The notes under the pieces are model-generated. The model ran no database searches. It saw only the letters and a program-made list of their open reading frames with translations, and was not told the DNA's origin. From Gordonia effusa NBRC 100432 (GTDB taxonomy: Bacteria > Actinomycetota > Actinomycetes > Mycobacteriales > Mycobacteriaceae), in assembly GCF_000241305.1 (NCBI RefSeq), contig NZ_BAEH01000035.1:18687-82686 (forward strand): a DNA stretch of 64,000 nt, given 5' to 3'. Shown here piece by piece: positions 1 to 7,275 of the stretch (the first letter of the stretch is position 1; every line of letters starts with the position of its first letter). Both the position numbers and the translations under genes were made by a program.

Positions 1-1078
1 CTGCGGAGTTATCGGCCAGCACGGCATCGAGCAGCTTGTTGAATTTTTCGCCCGCTTCGATACTCGACATGTGACCGACGCTATCCCACACCACGTAGTC
101 GTGCAGGAATCCGTTGCGCCGCAACCGGTTCGCGATCAGATCTGACTGCAACGGCGGGAGCAACTTGTCTTCTGTCCCGATCACAACGGTGGTCGGTACG
201 GTGAGCGCGTCCACCGCCGAAGCGGCGTCGAGTTTTGCCAGCGCGGATCCGCAGGACGCACGGCCGACTCGATCGCAGCTACTGACCATCTCTTCGACGA
301 ATTCGACGTGGGCGGCTCGCGCCTTGTCCCGCATCGAGATGTACTGGCCGATCTTCGCGCTGGCAGCCGTCCGCGGTGTCGGCGCCGGGGTCGAGGCGAC
401 GAGATATGCCGCGAGTACGCGGAAGGGCTCACCGAATCTCGGCATGGTCGACGGCGCGATCTGCATATTGCTGAGAATCTTCTCCGATGCCGTCGACACC
501 AGGAAGATATGCGAAACCTGTTCTGCGACTTGGTCGGGGAATTGCTGGGCCCAGGCCTGAATGGTCATGCCACCCATGCTGTGTCCCATCACCACCGCCT
601 TGCGACCAACCGGCAACACGGCGCCGAGGACCGCGTTGAGGTCGCGGCCAATCAGTTCAGCGCTGGTGCGCTCATGTCCCAACGTGCTGTCGCCATGACC
701 GCGCTGATCGTAGGCGACGATGGTGCGCCCCGGATCGGTCGCGAGCAGGTGATTGATCTGAGGTAGCCAGTAGTCGGTATTACAGGTCCAGCCATGCACC
801 ATCACGACGATATCGCCGGTGCTCTCCGCGGGATCGGGACCATAGGTCAACACGTTGAGGGCCGCGCCGTCGGCGATGGTCACCGTCGAACGCCGCGGCG
901 CGACGGTTGGCTTGGCCAGCAACGGATCCGGGCCGTCGTCAATGGCGGTGTAGGTCAGGGCCGCCCGCACCATGCTGCCCAGCACGGTGACCACACCGGC
1001 CGCGGCCACTCCGACTCCCAGTGCGGCGGCACCACCGGCAATTAAGCCAACGTTTTTGATCTTCACTGACTTTGCCAC
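1..1078 (-). CDS. Alpha/beta-fold hydrolase, membrane-anchored or secreted (3' end outside window)
   Basis: A minus-strand frame of about 359 codons runs off the left edge, so the C-terminus is missing. It starts at GTG 1078, directly after the stop of the MerR gene. A hydrophobic N-terminal stretch (about residues 10-36) looks like a signal anchor. Hydrolase landmarks follow in order: oxyanion motif VHGW near residue 93, nucleophile elbow GHSMGG near 165, acid region GTEDK near 300, and catalytic His in VGHMSS near 334. The substrate is not predictable. It is the last visible gene of the XRE-HBHA-DUF2516-MerR run and is probably co-transcribed with MerR. The fold is clear; the role is open. 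Confidence 0.85.
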   Translation of the reverse strand, partial: MAKSVKIKNVGLIAGGAAALGVGVAAAGVVTVLGSMVRAALTYTAIDDGPDPLLAKPTVAPRRSTVTIADGAALNVLTYGPDPAESTGDIVVMVHGWTCNTDYWLPQINHLLATDPGRTIVAYDQRGHGDSTLGHERTSAELIGRDLNAVLGAVLPVGRKAVVMGHSMGGMTIQAWAQQFPDQVAEQVSHIFLVSTASEKILSNMQIAPSTMPRFGEPFRVLAAYLVASTPAPTPRTAASAKIGQYISMRDKARAAHVEFVEEMVSSCDRVGRASCGSALAKLDAASAVDALTVPTTVVIGTEDKLLPPLQSDLIANRLRRNGFLHDYVVWDSVGHMSSIEAGEKFNKLLDAVLADNSA

Positions 1079-1855
1079 TTATTCACCACTTTCTTTGGCC
1101 GTCGAGTCGGGCGACTCATCGGCGGACGACTCGTCGGGCGACGCTTCGAAATACTTGGAGGCAGTCCCGATTGCCTGGGAGATCTCCTTGTCCAGCGCCT
1201 TGCTGAAGGTGGTCTCCACGATCTCGTGCGCCATCGGCCGCACGGTCTGAATCAGTTCGGCGACCTTGGCGATCTCAACGTCGCTCATATTGGGCAGCCG
1301 CTCATCGAAGTAGCGGTCGGTGATGATCGAAACGAAACTGTGCGCGACGTCGGCGAGGTCGGCCTGCACCCGTACCCACCGGTCGAGCAGCGCGTCAATG
1401 TCGATACCACCGCGTACCAGCGCCTCGGCCCCTTCGAGGAGTTCCGGGTTGCGGATCGCGTACTGCGCACCATCTTTGGCGAGCAGCCCGAGGGTCTGCG
1501 AAAGGGCGATCGTCCGGTCGCTCGCGTTGAGTGTCTTACGCAGTTCGGTAATGGTGATCGTCGCAGCGCGGCGCAGACTGCGGAACCGTCCGCCACGCGG
1601 CGAACTGCGCAGCACATGCTCGACGGTCATTCCGTAATGCGCGGCATGCAGAAGTTCACTGATCGTCGCGAATGTGTAGCCACGTTCGAGCATGCGCGAA
1701 ATCAGGTTGAGCCGGACTAGGTGCTCGTCGGAGTACCAGCCGGTGCGGCCCTTGATAATTGGCGCTGGCAACAAGCCGCGGTCCTGATAGACGCGGATAT
1801 TGCGGACACTGACCCCGGAGACTTGGGCGAGGTCGTTGATTCGGTACTCAGCCAT
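1079..1855 (-). CDS. MerR-family transcriptional regulator
   Basis: A 258-aa protein from ATG 1855. I preferred this start over an upstream in-frame one because the winged-helix domain begins at once with MAEYRINDLA. The N-terminal 75 residues are a MerR HTH (SVRNIRVYQDRGLLPAP, then the wing RTGWYSDEHLVRL). The long C-terminal region is helical, without a cysteine metal site, so an organic or lipid ligand is more likely than a metal. The start overlaps the end of the DUF2516 gene by 8 bases, and the stop abuts the hydrolase start, so the three genes are probably one transcript. M. tuberculosis has no MerR gene at this place, as I recall it. Confidence 0.85.
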   Translation of the reverse strand: MAEYRINDLAQVSGVSVRNIRVYQDRGLLPAPIIKGRTGWYSDEHLVRLNLISRMLERGYTFATISELLHAAHYGMTVEHVLRSSPRGGRFRSLRRAATITITELRKTLNASDRTIALSQTLGLLAKDGAQYAIRNPELLEGAEALVRGGIDIDALLDRWVRVQADLADVAHSFVSIITDRYFDERLPNMSDVEIAKVAELIQTVRPMAHEIVETTFSKALDKEISQAIGTASKYFEASPDESSADESPDSTAKESGE

Positions 1856-2171
1856 TCTTGCGGAACCAGGACCGTCCCTGGACGCTGTCCACTCGTGGGC
1901 GGACGTCAACGAGATAGACGAGCATGACCACTATCCCGGCGACCGCCAGCACGCCGGGCGGGCTTGCGATTGAGAAAAGACCGGTGAAGATCGACGCCGC
2001 GGTGAGTAGCGAGACCCAAATGACCTTGGTTTGCCGGTCGACCGCGGGGAACGCGTCCGGTCGCTGGATCGCGGCATGGATCAGCGCGACCACGGATGCC
2101 AGAAAGGTCACGATTTGAATCAAGAACAGCACGCCGAACTGCCCGTAACCCATCACCGAAAAAAAGTCCAC
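1848..2171 (-). CDS. DUF2516-family small membrane protein (Rv0476-like)
   Basis: About 107 aa from GTG 2171, which has a GTAGGTGTC-type ribosome site just upstream. It has three hydrophobic segments: an N-terminal helix with LFLIQIVTFLASVVALIHA, a central helix after the KVIWVS stretch, and a last helix VLAVAGIVVMLVYLVDVRP. A short basic tail ends the protein. Length, topology and position after the HBHA-like gene match the DUF2516 family as in Rv0475-Rv0476. The function is unknown. It is separated from the HBHA gene by 110 bp holding a strong hairpin, and overlaps the MerR start. Confidence 0.8.
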   Translation of the reverse strand: MDFFSVMGYGQFGVLFLIQIVTFLASVVALIHAAIQRPDAFPAVDRQTKVIWVSLLTAASIFTGLFSIASPPGVLAVAGIVVMLVYLVDVRPRVDSVQGRSWFRKNG

Positions 2172-2211
2172 GACACCTACTCTATCGACTCGTTTGCGCG
2201 CCCCGAACGCA

Positions 2212-2247
2212 GTATTGCCGGGCCGCGCGTGTGCGACCCGGCAATAC
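2212..2247 (-). terminator. Perfect 11-bp hairpin after the HBHA-like gene
   Basis: GTATTGCCGGG (2212-2222) pairs perfectly with CCCGGCAATAC (2237-2247) around a 14-nt loop, in the gap between the HBHA-like and DUF2516 genes. There is no clear U-tract, so it would be an actinobacterial hairpin-only terminator or an attenuator that lowers expression of the downstream DUF2516-MerR-hydrolase genes. A transcript-stabilising 3' structure for the HBHA mRNA is the alternative. Confidence 0.55.
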
Positions 2248-2281
2248 CGGATGTTTAGCACCCACCCCGGGGCGCCACAGG

Positions 2282-3037
2282 CTACTTCTTGGGGCCGGCG
2301 GCCTTCTTGGCGGGAGCCTTCTTAGCCGGAGCTGCCTTCTTAGCCGGCGCGACCTTCTTGGCGGCGGCCTTCGCGGGCGCGGCCTTCTTGGCAGGAGCCG
2401 CCTTCTTGGCGGCCGGCTTGGCCGGCGCGGCCTTCTTGGCGGGGGCGGCCTTCTTGGCGGCCGGCTTGGCCGGTGCCTTGGTGGCCTTCGCATCGGCCGC
2501 GGTGTCGGCGACATCGGACGCGACGGCGTCGACCTTGTTGCCAGCCAAGTTGGCGATCTTGGCGGCACGCTCACCGACGGCGCGAGTCTGGTCGGAGATC
2601 GACCCGAGCGCATCCTCGGTCAGACCGAGGGCGTCCTGGTAGACCTTCTCCAGCTTGGGCAGGTTCTCTTCGACGAGCGGCTGGGACTTGATCTTCTTCA
2701 CCACGTCCTCGCCACGCTCGGACAGCGAAGTGAGCAGACCGGCGGCTACCGCGAGGTAGGCCTCAGCGACCTTGCGAAGCTCTTCCGGGCTGAACTTGGC
2801 TTTGAGCTCCTCGAGCTCGGCAGGCAGCTCGACGGGCAACGACGAAAGCTTCGCTTTGGCCTCTTCGAAGCGCGCCAGTGCCAGCTCCCAGGTCTCGTCG
2901 ACCTTGGACTGAGCCAGCTCACGGGTTTCGTCGACCTTGGCCTGCGCCTGGTCACGCGCGCTCTCGCCGCGCTCGCGCAGCTGACCGAGAAGGTCGGTCA
3001 CCTGGGTCACGGCGCTGCTGAATGGGTTGTCGGTCAT
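2282..3037 (-). CDS. hbhA: Heparin-binding haemagglutinin-like protein (HBHA family)
   Basis: A 251-aa protein with a strong GAAGGAG site before ATG 3037. Residues 1-110 are long amphipathic, coiled-coil-forming helices rich in A, E, K and Q. Residues 110-170 continue helical. The last 75 residues are a low-complexity Lys/Ala/Pro tail built on PAKKAA/APAK units. This is the layout of HBHA (Rv0475), a surface-associated adhesin whose methylated lysine tail binds sulfated glycans. The tail here is longer than I recall for the mycobacterial protein. Neighbours agree: the XRE gene (Rv0474-like) ends 6 nt upstream and DUF2516 follows. In environmental relatives a role in aggregation or lipid-body and cell-pole organisation is as likely as host adhesion. 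Confidence 0.88.
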   Translation of the reverse strand: MTDNPFSSAVTQVTDLLGQLRERGESARDQAQAKVDETRELAQSKVDETWELALARFEEAKAKLSSLPVELPAELEELKAKFSPEELRKVAEAYLAVAAGLLTSLSERGEDVVKKIKSQPLVEENLPKLEKVYQDALGLTEDALGSISDQTRAVGERAAKIANLAGNKVDAVASDVADTAADAKATKAPAKPAAKKAAPAKKAAPAKPAAKKAAPAKKAAPAKAAAKKVAPAKKAAPAKKAPAKKAAGPKK

Positions 3038-3043
3038 GGAAGT

Positions 3044-3568
3044 TCACTCCTTCGTCGAGTCATTGCTGACTGCGGCTTGCGATGTCTCTGCGGCGGTGAG
3101 AGCCGGCCCACTAACGGCGCCGGCCCCTTTGTTTTCGTGCCGGAAGGACTCGTAGACCTCAAGGAGGACCTGTCGTTGACGCTCACTGATCGAAGAGTCG
3201 GCGATCAGTGCGTCGCGAACGGGACTCGCGGGACGTTCCTCGAGTATTCCGGCACGGACATACAGCACCTCAGCTGAGACGCGCAGCCCCTTGGCGATCT
3301 GCGCCAGCACATCGGCGGAAGGTTTACGCAACCCTCGTTCGATCTGGCTGAGGTACGGATTGCTCACGCCCGCCCGTTCCGCCAACTGGCGAAGCGACAC
3401 TTGCGCGGCAACACGCTGCGACCGGATGAAGCCACCGATATCCGAAGCGGCGCTTACCACGGCATCCGACGCCGCGGCCGCCACCGCATCCACCGGACCG
3501 CTGCTTCTCGCACTCGCCTCGACATCGGTCGACGTGGCCGAAGGCTTGGCTGCGGGAAAATCCGACAT
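3044..3568 (-). CDS. XRE-family helix-turn-helix regulator (Rv0474-like)
   Basis: About 174 aa. I choose ATG 3568 because a GGAG lies 9 nt upstream and it leaves a normal leader after the predicted promoter; ATG 3583 is the alternative. Residues about 50-105 form a lambda-repressor-type HTH (SLRQLAERAGVSNPYLSQIE, then RKPSADVLAQIAKGL). The remaining C-terminal part is helical with no ligand domain I recognise. The low-complexity Ala/Ser N-terminus is probably disordered. It is transcribed directly into the HBHA-like gene with a 6-nt gap, so autoregulation of an XRE-HBHA operon is likely. Confidence 0.85.
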   Translation of the reverse strand: MSDFPAAKPSATSTDVEASARSSGPVDAVAAAASDAVVSAASDIGGFIRSQRVAAQVSLRQLAERAGVSNPYLSQIERGLRKPSADVLAQIAKGLRVSAEVLYVRAGILEERPASPVRDALIADSSISERQRQVLLEVYESFRHENKGAGAVSGPALTAAETSQAAVSNDSTKE

Positions 3569-3601
3569 CTTCTTCGACTCCATCCTAATTCGGTCATCGC
3601 C

Positions 3602-3630
3602 AGTATCAGCCAGGGTGCTAGCAAATGCAA
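3602..3630 (-). promoter_or_regulatory. Predicted promoter of the XRE-HBHA operon
   Basis: Read on the minus strand, TTGCAT (3630-3625) and GATACT (3607-3602) are spaced by 17 nt, a good sigmaA-type pair. Transcription would start near 3595 and give a leader of about 27 nt to ATG 3568. A perfect 6-bp dyad CATTCG-ACGC-CGAATG lies just upstream at 3652-3667 and could be an operator. This is sequence inference only. Confidence 0.45.
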
Positions 3631-3724
3631 GCGCTGAGCTAACGTTCCACTCATTCGACGCCGAATGTTGACCATCGGGTCGCCGTCGGTATACGTCCCC
3701 GATGCCCGCGACTACTCCGGTTGG

Positions 3725-5083
3725 TCAGCCAAAGAACAACACCGAAATCGAGTAGATCACCAAACCGGCCAGCGAGCCGACGACAGTGCCGTTGATCCGG
3801 ATGAACTGAAGGTCGCGGCCGACCTGCAATTCGATCTTGCGACTGGTCTCCTCGGCGTCCCAGCCACGCACCGTCTCGGTGATCACCGAGATGATCTCCT
3901 GCGAATAATTCACCGCGACGTGGCGCGCGATGCGCGCGACCCAGCCGTTCATCTTCTGCTGCAGGTCGTGATCGTCGCGAATCCGGGTCGCGACCGCAAT
4001 CACCGAGTCTGACAAGGTATTTCGCAGGGTGCTATTCGGATCGTCGAGCATCTGCTCGATCACCGCCTTGCCGGTCTTCCACGCCGTCGACGCCGCTCCG
4101 GATACCTCGTCGCGACCGACGAGTTCGGTCTTGATCGCCTCGAATCGAGCGATGATTTCCGGGTCGTGCTGCAGTTCGTACGCGAACTGCTCGGCATAGG
4201 TATGCATCGCGACGCGCACGTCGTGGTCGGGGTTGGTCTTCACCTTCGCGGTGAACTCCACGAGTTCGCGATGGATCCGATCGCCGACGAGAGCGTTGAC
4301 GAACTTCGGCGCCCACGCCGGACCGTCTCGGTCGACGACACGATCGATCAAATCCTGGCTGCTGATTGCCCAATCGTGTGCTCTGTCACAGACGAGCTGA
4401 ATCACCGGTTCCAGCCGGTCTTCGACGATCAACTGCTGCAGGATCCGCCCGACCGGCGGTGCCCATTCCGGCTCGGCCGCCCACCGAATAGCCGACATAA
4501 TGAGTTGTTCCACGTCCTCGTCGCGCAACATCTCCGATGCCAACGACAGTGCTCGCGACGCTTCGTCGGCAACCCGGGGCGCGTTGACTGGATCGGCCAG
4601 CCATCCCGACACTCGGCCGGGCAGATTCAACGCTGTCGCTCGAGATGCGATCAGGTCGGGTGTCATGAAGTTCTCTTCGATAAACCCGCCCAGCTGGTCG
4701 CCGATCTGATCCTTCTTCTTACGGATCAGCGCGGTGTGCGGAATTGGCAGGCCCAGGGGCTGTCGAAACAATGCCGTCACCGCGAACCAGTCAGCCAACG
4801 CGCCGACCATACCGGCCTCCGACGCCGCGCGCACATAACCGACCCAGGCGGCAACGTCGGCTCCGTCACGGCTCTCCAGCCAGCGCGTGAAGAGATAGAC
4901 GATCGCCGCGAAGGCCAGAAAGCCGGTGGCGACGAATTTCATCTTGCGCAGGTCGCGTCGGCGCTGTGCGTCGCCATCGGGTGTGCCGAAACCTGACATC
5001 CCCGGCGACGACGCCGGGGCTACGGGTAGCGATACGTCGCCGTCGGAAACGGCAGCGCTTGGCGGCAAAGCTCCAGACTGCAT
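3725..5083 (-). CDS. DUF445-family membrane protein (Rv0473-like)
   Basis: About 452 aa from ATG 5083; in-frame TTG 5107 and ATG 4999 are alternatives. After an N-terminal disordered stretch, a hydrophobic helix FVATGFLAFAAIVYLFTRW precedes the signature WVGYVRAASEAGMVGALADWFAVTALFR typical of DUF445. A large charged helical domain follows, and a C-terminal membrane helix (VVGSLAGLVIYSISVLFF) ends the protein. Length matches the roughly 456-aa M. tuberculosis protein. The function is unknown. It lies upstream of the XRE-HBHA genes on the same strand and is divergent from a TetR gene, as in M. tuberculosis. Confidence 0.85.
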   Translation of the reverse strand: MQSGALPPSAAVSDGDVSLPVAPASSPGMSGFGTPDGDAQRRRDLRKMKFVATGFLAFAAIVYLFTRWLESRDGADVAAWVGYVRAASEAGMVGALADWFAVTALFRQPLGLPIPHTALIRKKKDQIGDQLGGFIEENFMTPDLIASRATALNLPGRVSGWLADPVNAPRVADEASRALSLASEMLRDEDVEQLIMSAIRWAAEPEWAPPVGRILQQLIVEDRLEPVIQLVCDRAHDWAISSQDLIDRVVDRDGPAWAPKFVNALVGDRIHRELVEFTAKVKTNPDHDVRVAMHTYAEQFAYELQHDPEIIARFEAIKTELVGRDEVSGAASTAWKTGKAVIEQMLDDPNSTLRNTLSDSVIAVATRIRDDHDLQQKMNGWVARIARHVAVNYSQEIISVITETVRGWDAEETSRKIELQVGRDLQFIRINGTVVGSLAGLVIYSISVLFFG

Positions 5084-5120
5084 GAATCCAGTCTTACCCA
5101 AAGCCAACTAGGCTAACCAG

Positions 5121-5906
5121 GTGCCTCCTAACCGATCCACCCCCGCCGGGGCCGCCCGCGCGGCAGTCGCCGCAGCCGCGAATGTCACCCGCGGCATCGA
5201 ACAAGCCCTGATCAGCGCCACCGAGGCGTCGAAACCGAGAACCTCCGGACCCGAGAGCGACGGGCGCAAACAGCGGTGGGAGCGACATAAGACACAACGT
5301 CGCGAACAGCTGGTCGAAGGCACGATCGACGCGATCTCCAAACTCGGTTCGCATGCCGGGATGGATGAGATCGCCGGGCATATCGGCGTTTCCAAGACCG
5401 TCCTCTACCGGTATTTCACCGACAAGGGCGACCTGGCCCGGTCGGTGTCGACGTCGTACTTTCAGAACAAACTGCTCCCCCGGCTCCTCGAAGCGATCGT
5501 CGACGACCGGGTGGAGTTCGATCAGACGCGCGGCATCATTTCCGCGTTCGTCACGACCGTCGCGGACGCACCCCAGGTCTATCGCTTCGTCAGTAGCCGC
5601 GCCACGTCCGCCTTCGACGAACCCGAAGCGGTGGTCGTCAAACTCATTACGGCTGTGTTGATGGCTCGGCTCACCGCGCGTGAATCCGACGTCCGGGGAG
5701 CGGCCATCTGGTCGCACGCGGTGGTCGGCGCGACGCGCAACGTCGTGAACTGGTGGATAGCGGGCGACACCGACTCTTCCGCGGAAGACGTGATCGACTA
5801 CCTCACCATGCTGCTCTGGAGCGCGGCGGTCGGCGTCACCCAGTTCGACGGATCGCGGGAACGCTTCTTTGCCAACCCACCGCCGCTACCACCGGTAGGC
5901 TCCTGA
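5121..5906 (+). CDS. TetR-family transcriptional regulator (Rv0472c-like)
   Basis: A 261-aa protein from GTG 5121. A 45-residue Ala/Arg-rich N-terminal extension precedes the TetR HTH (about residues 55-105, ending HIGVSKTVLYRYFTDKGDL). The C-terminal ligand domain is helical, with WSHAVVGATRNVVNWWIAG characteristic of this orthologous group. It is transcribed away from the DUF445 gene with only 37 bp between the preferred starts, so their promoters overlap and cross-regulation is likely. A PPK2 kinase gene follows 3 nt after its stop, which suggests co-transcription. The ligand is unknown. Confidence 0.85.
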   Translation: MPPNRSTPAGAARAAVAAAANVTRGIEQALISATEASKPRTSGPESDGRKQRWERHKTQRREQLVEGTIDAISKLGSHAGMDEIAGHIGVSKTVLYRYFTDKGDLARSVSTSYFQNKLLPRLLEAIVDDRVEFDQTRGIISAFVTTVADAPQVYRFVSSRATSAFDEPEAVVVKLITAVLMARLTARESDVRGAAIWSHAVVGATRNVVNWWIAGDTDSSAEDVIDYLTMLLWSAAVGVTQFDGSRERFFANPPPLPPVGS

Positions 5907-5909
5907 GCC

Positions 5910-6764
5910 ATGGGAAAGTCAGCGTGGACACAGCCGGCCCGAGAATCATTGCGCGCCAACAGGTTGGGACCGATAGCAGCATTCGATCCGGAGTCCACGC
6001 CGGGATTCGACGGCGATAAGGCCGACGGCGAAGCGTTACTCGCTGAGCGTGGTGAGCATCTGGCCGATCTGCAGGAACTGCTCTACGCCAACGGGCGGTC
6101 GGGAGACCGGCGCTCGGTGCTGCTCATCCTGCAGGGTATGGACACCGCGGGCAAGGGCGGCATCGTTCGCCACGTCGGCGGGTTGGTCGATCCGCAGGGT
6201 CTGGCCATCACCGGATTCGGAAAACCCACGCCGGACGAGCTCGCACATGACTTCCTCTGGCGCATCCACAAGGCGCTGCCCGCGGGCGGACGGATCGGCA
6301 TCTTCGACCGCTCCCACTACGAAGATGTACTGCCGGTGCGCGTACACAACCTCGTGCCGCAGGCGGAATGGGAGACTCGGTACGACCTCATCAATACTTT
6401 CGAGCGCGAGCTGACCGAGCAGGGCACCACCGTCATCAAATGCGCGCTGGTGGTATCCAAGGACGAGCAGAAGGCGCGTCTGACCGAACGGCTCGAACGC
6501 CCGGACAAGTACTGGAAATTCAATCCCGGTGATATCGACGAACGCGCATACTGGGACGCCTATCTCGAGGCGTACCAGGCGATCTTCGACCGCACCGATA
6601 CCGATAACGCCCCGTGGTACGTCATCCCGGCGAATCGAAAATGGTTCTCCCGGTTGGCCGTTTGCGAACTCTTGATCCATGCCCTGGGGAGTCTGGACCT
6701 CGATTGGCCCGCGGCCGACTTCGACGTCGAGGAACAGAAAGCACGGCTAGCGGCGTCGGAGTAA
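5910..6764 (+). CDS. ppk2: PPK2-family polyphosphate:nucleotide phosphotransferase
   Basis: A 284-aa protein (the symbol is used at family level). It carries the PPK2 P-loop LQGMDTAGKGG (about residues 75-85), the Walker B region FDRSHYEDVLPVRV, and the lid-region motif ERPDKYWKFNPGDIDER. PPK2 enzymes move phosphate between polyphosphate and nucleoside phosphates. The motif set resembles AMP- or ADP-phosphorylating members, but the class cannot be fixed by eye. It starts 3 nt after the TetR stop. A second, more typical PPK2 lies at 53.1-54.0 kb, so the organism has at least two paralogues. Confidence 0.88.
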   Translation: MGKSAWTQPARESLRANRLGPIAAFDPESTPGFDGDKADGEALLAERGEHLADLQELLYANGRSGDRRSVLLILQGMDTAGKGGIVRHVGGLVDPQGLAITGFGKPTPDELAHDFLWRIHKALPAGGRIGIFDRSHYEDVLPVRVHNLVPQAEWETRYDLINTFERELTEQGTTVIKCALVVSKDEQKARLTERLERPDKYWKFNPGDIDERAYWDAYLEAYQAIFDRTDTDNAPWYVIPANRKWFSRLAVCELLIHALGSLDLDWPAADFDVEEQKARLAASE

Positions 6765-6771
6765 TCCGCCC

Positions 6772-7242
6772 TTACCGTCCGGCCCGGCGGGTGGCTTCCG
6801 CGAGAAGAGCTCGTTGCACAGCGGCGGTGAACGTTTGTTGGAGATCTTCGAACTTTCGCTCGATCAACCACGGCAGTTTGATTTTCAGTTCAGCCGATAA
6901 CCGGGTCGAAAGTAACGTGCCCCCGTCGCGCTCGCCGACGTCGAACACACTGACTGAACTGCGCAAGACGTTGCTTCGCACAATCGATGTCGTGCAGCCG
7001 GTCTCGGTCCACTCGTAGTGAGCCAGCGCGTCGTCCTTGATACCCAGCGCCGACGTCCTAGTCCGGACCAGCGCCGGTGCCCCATCCGCGGTTCGCTCCA
7101 GGATCGACGTTTCGGTGCGAATCGTCGGCCACGTCGGCAAATGAGGCCGTAACCATCGATCCAGACCCTCGATATCGCGCAAGATCTCCATCGTCGCCGC
7201 CACCGACGCCGGCAGCATCAATTCATGGTGCGAGGTGATCAT
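6772..7242 (-). CDS. SRPBCC (START-like) small lipid-binding protein
   Basis: A 156-aa protein with the order of a polyketide-cyclase/START fold: an N-terminal strand with LPASVAATMEILRDIEGLDRW, central strands including YEWTETGCTTSIVRSNVL, and a long C-terminal helix (WLIERKFEDLQQTFTAAV). It shares layout with the SRPBCC protein at 54.7-55.1 kb. The likely job is carrying or modifying a hydrophobic molecule. It converges on the PPK2 gene with a 7-bp gap and lies just downstream of the MmpL gene on the same strand. Confidence 0.78.
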   Translation of the reverse strand: MITSHHELMLPASVAATMEILRDIEGLDRWLRPHLPTWPTIRTETSILERTADGAPALVRTRTSALGIKDDALAHYEWTETGCTTSIVRSNVLRSSVSVFDVGERDGGTLLSTRLSAELKIKLPWLIERKFEDLQQTFTAAVQRALLAEATRRAGR

Positions 7243-7275
7243 CGAGGCCTCCTGTATTCGGGTGCGGGATTCGCG

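Noticed and set aside
2096..3277. 393-codon plus-strand frame over HBHA/XRE genes
   Set aside because: Its Leu/Gly/Arg repeats are the complement of the Lys/Ala/Pro tail of the HBHA-like gene.
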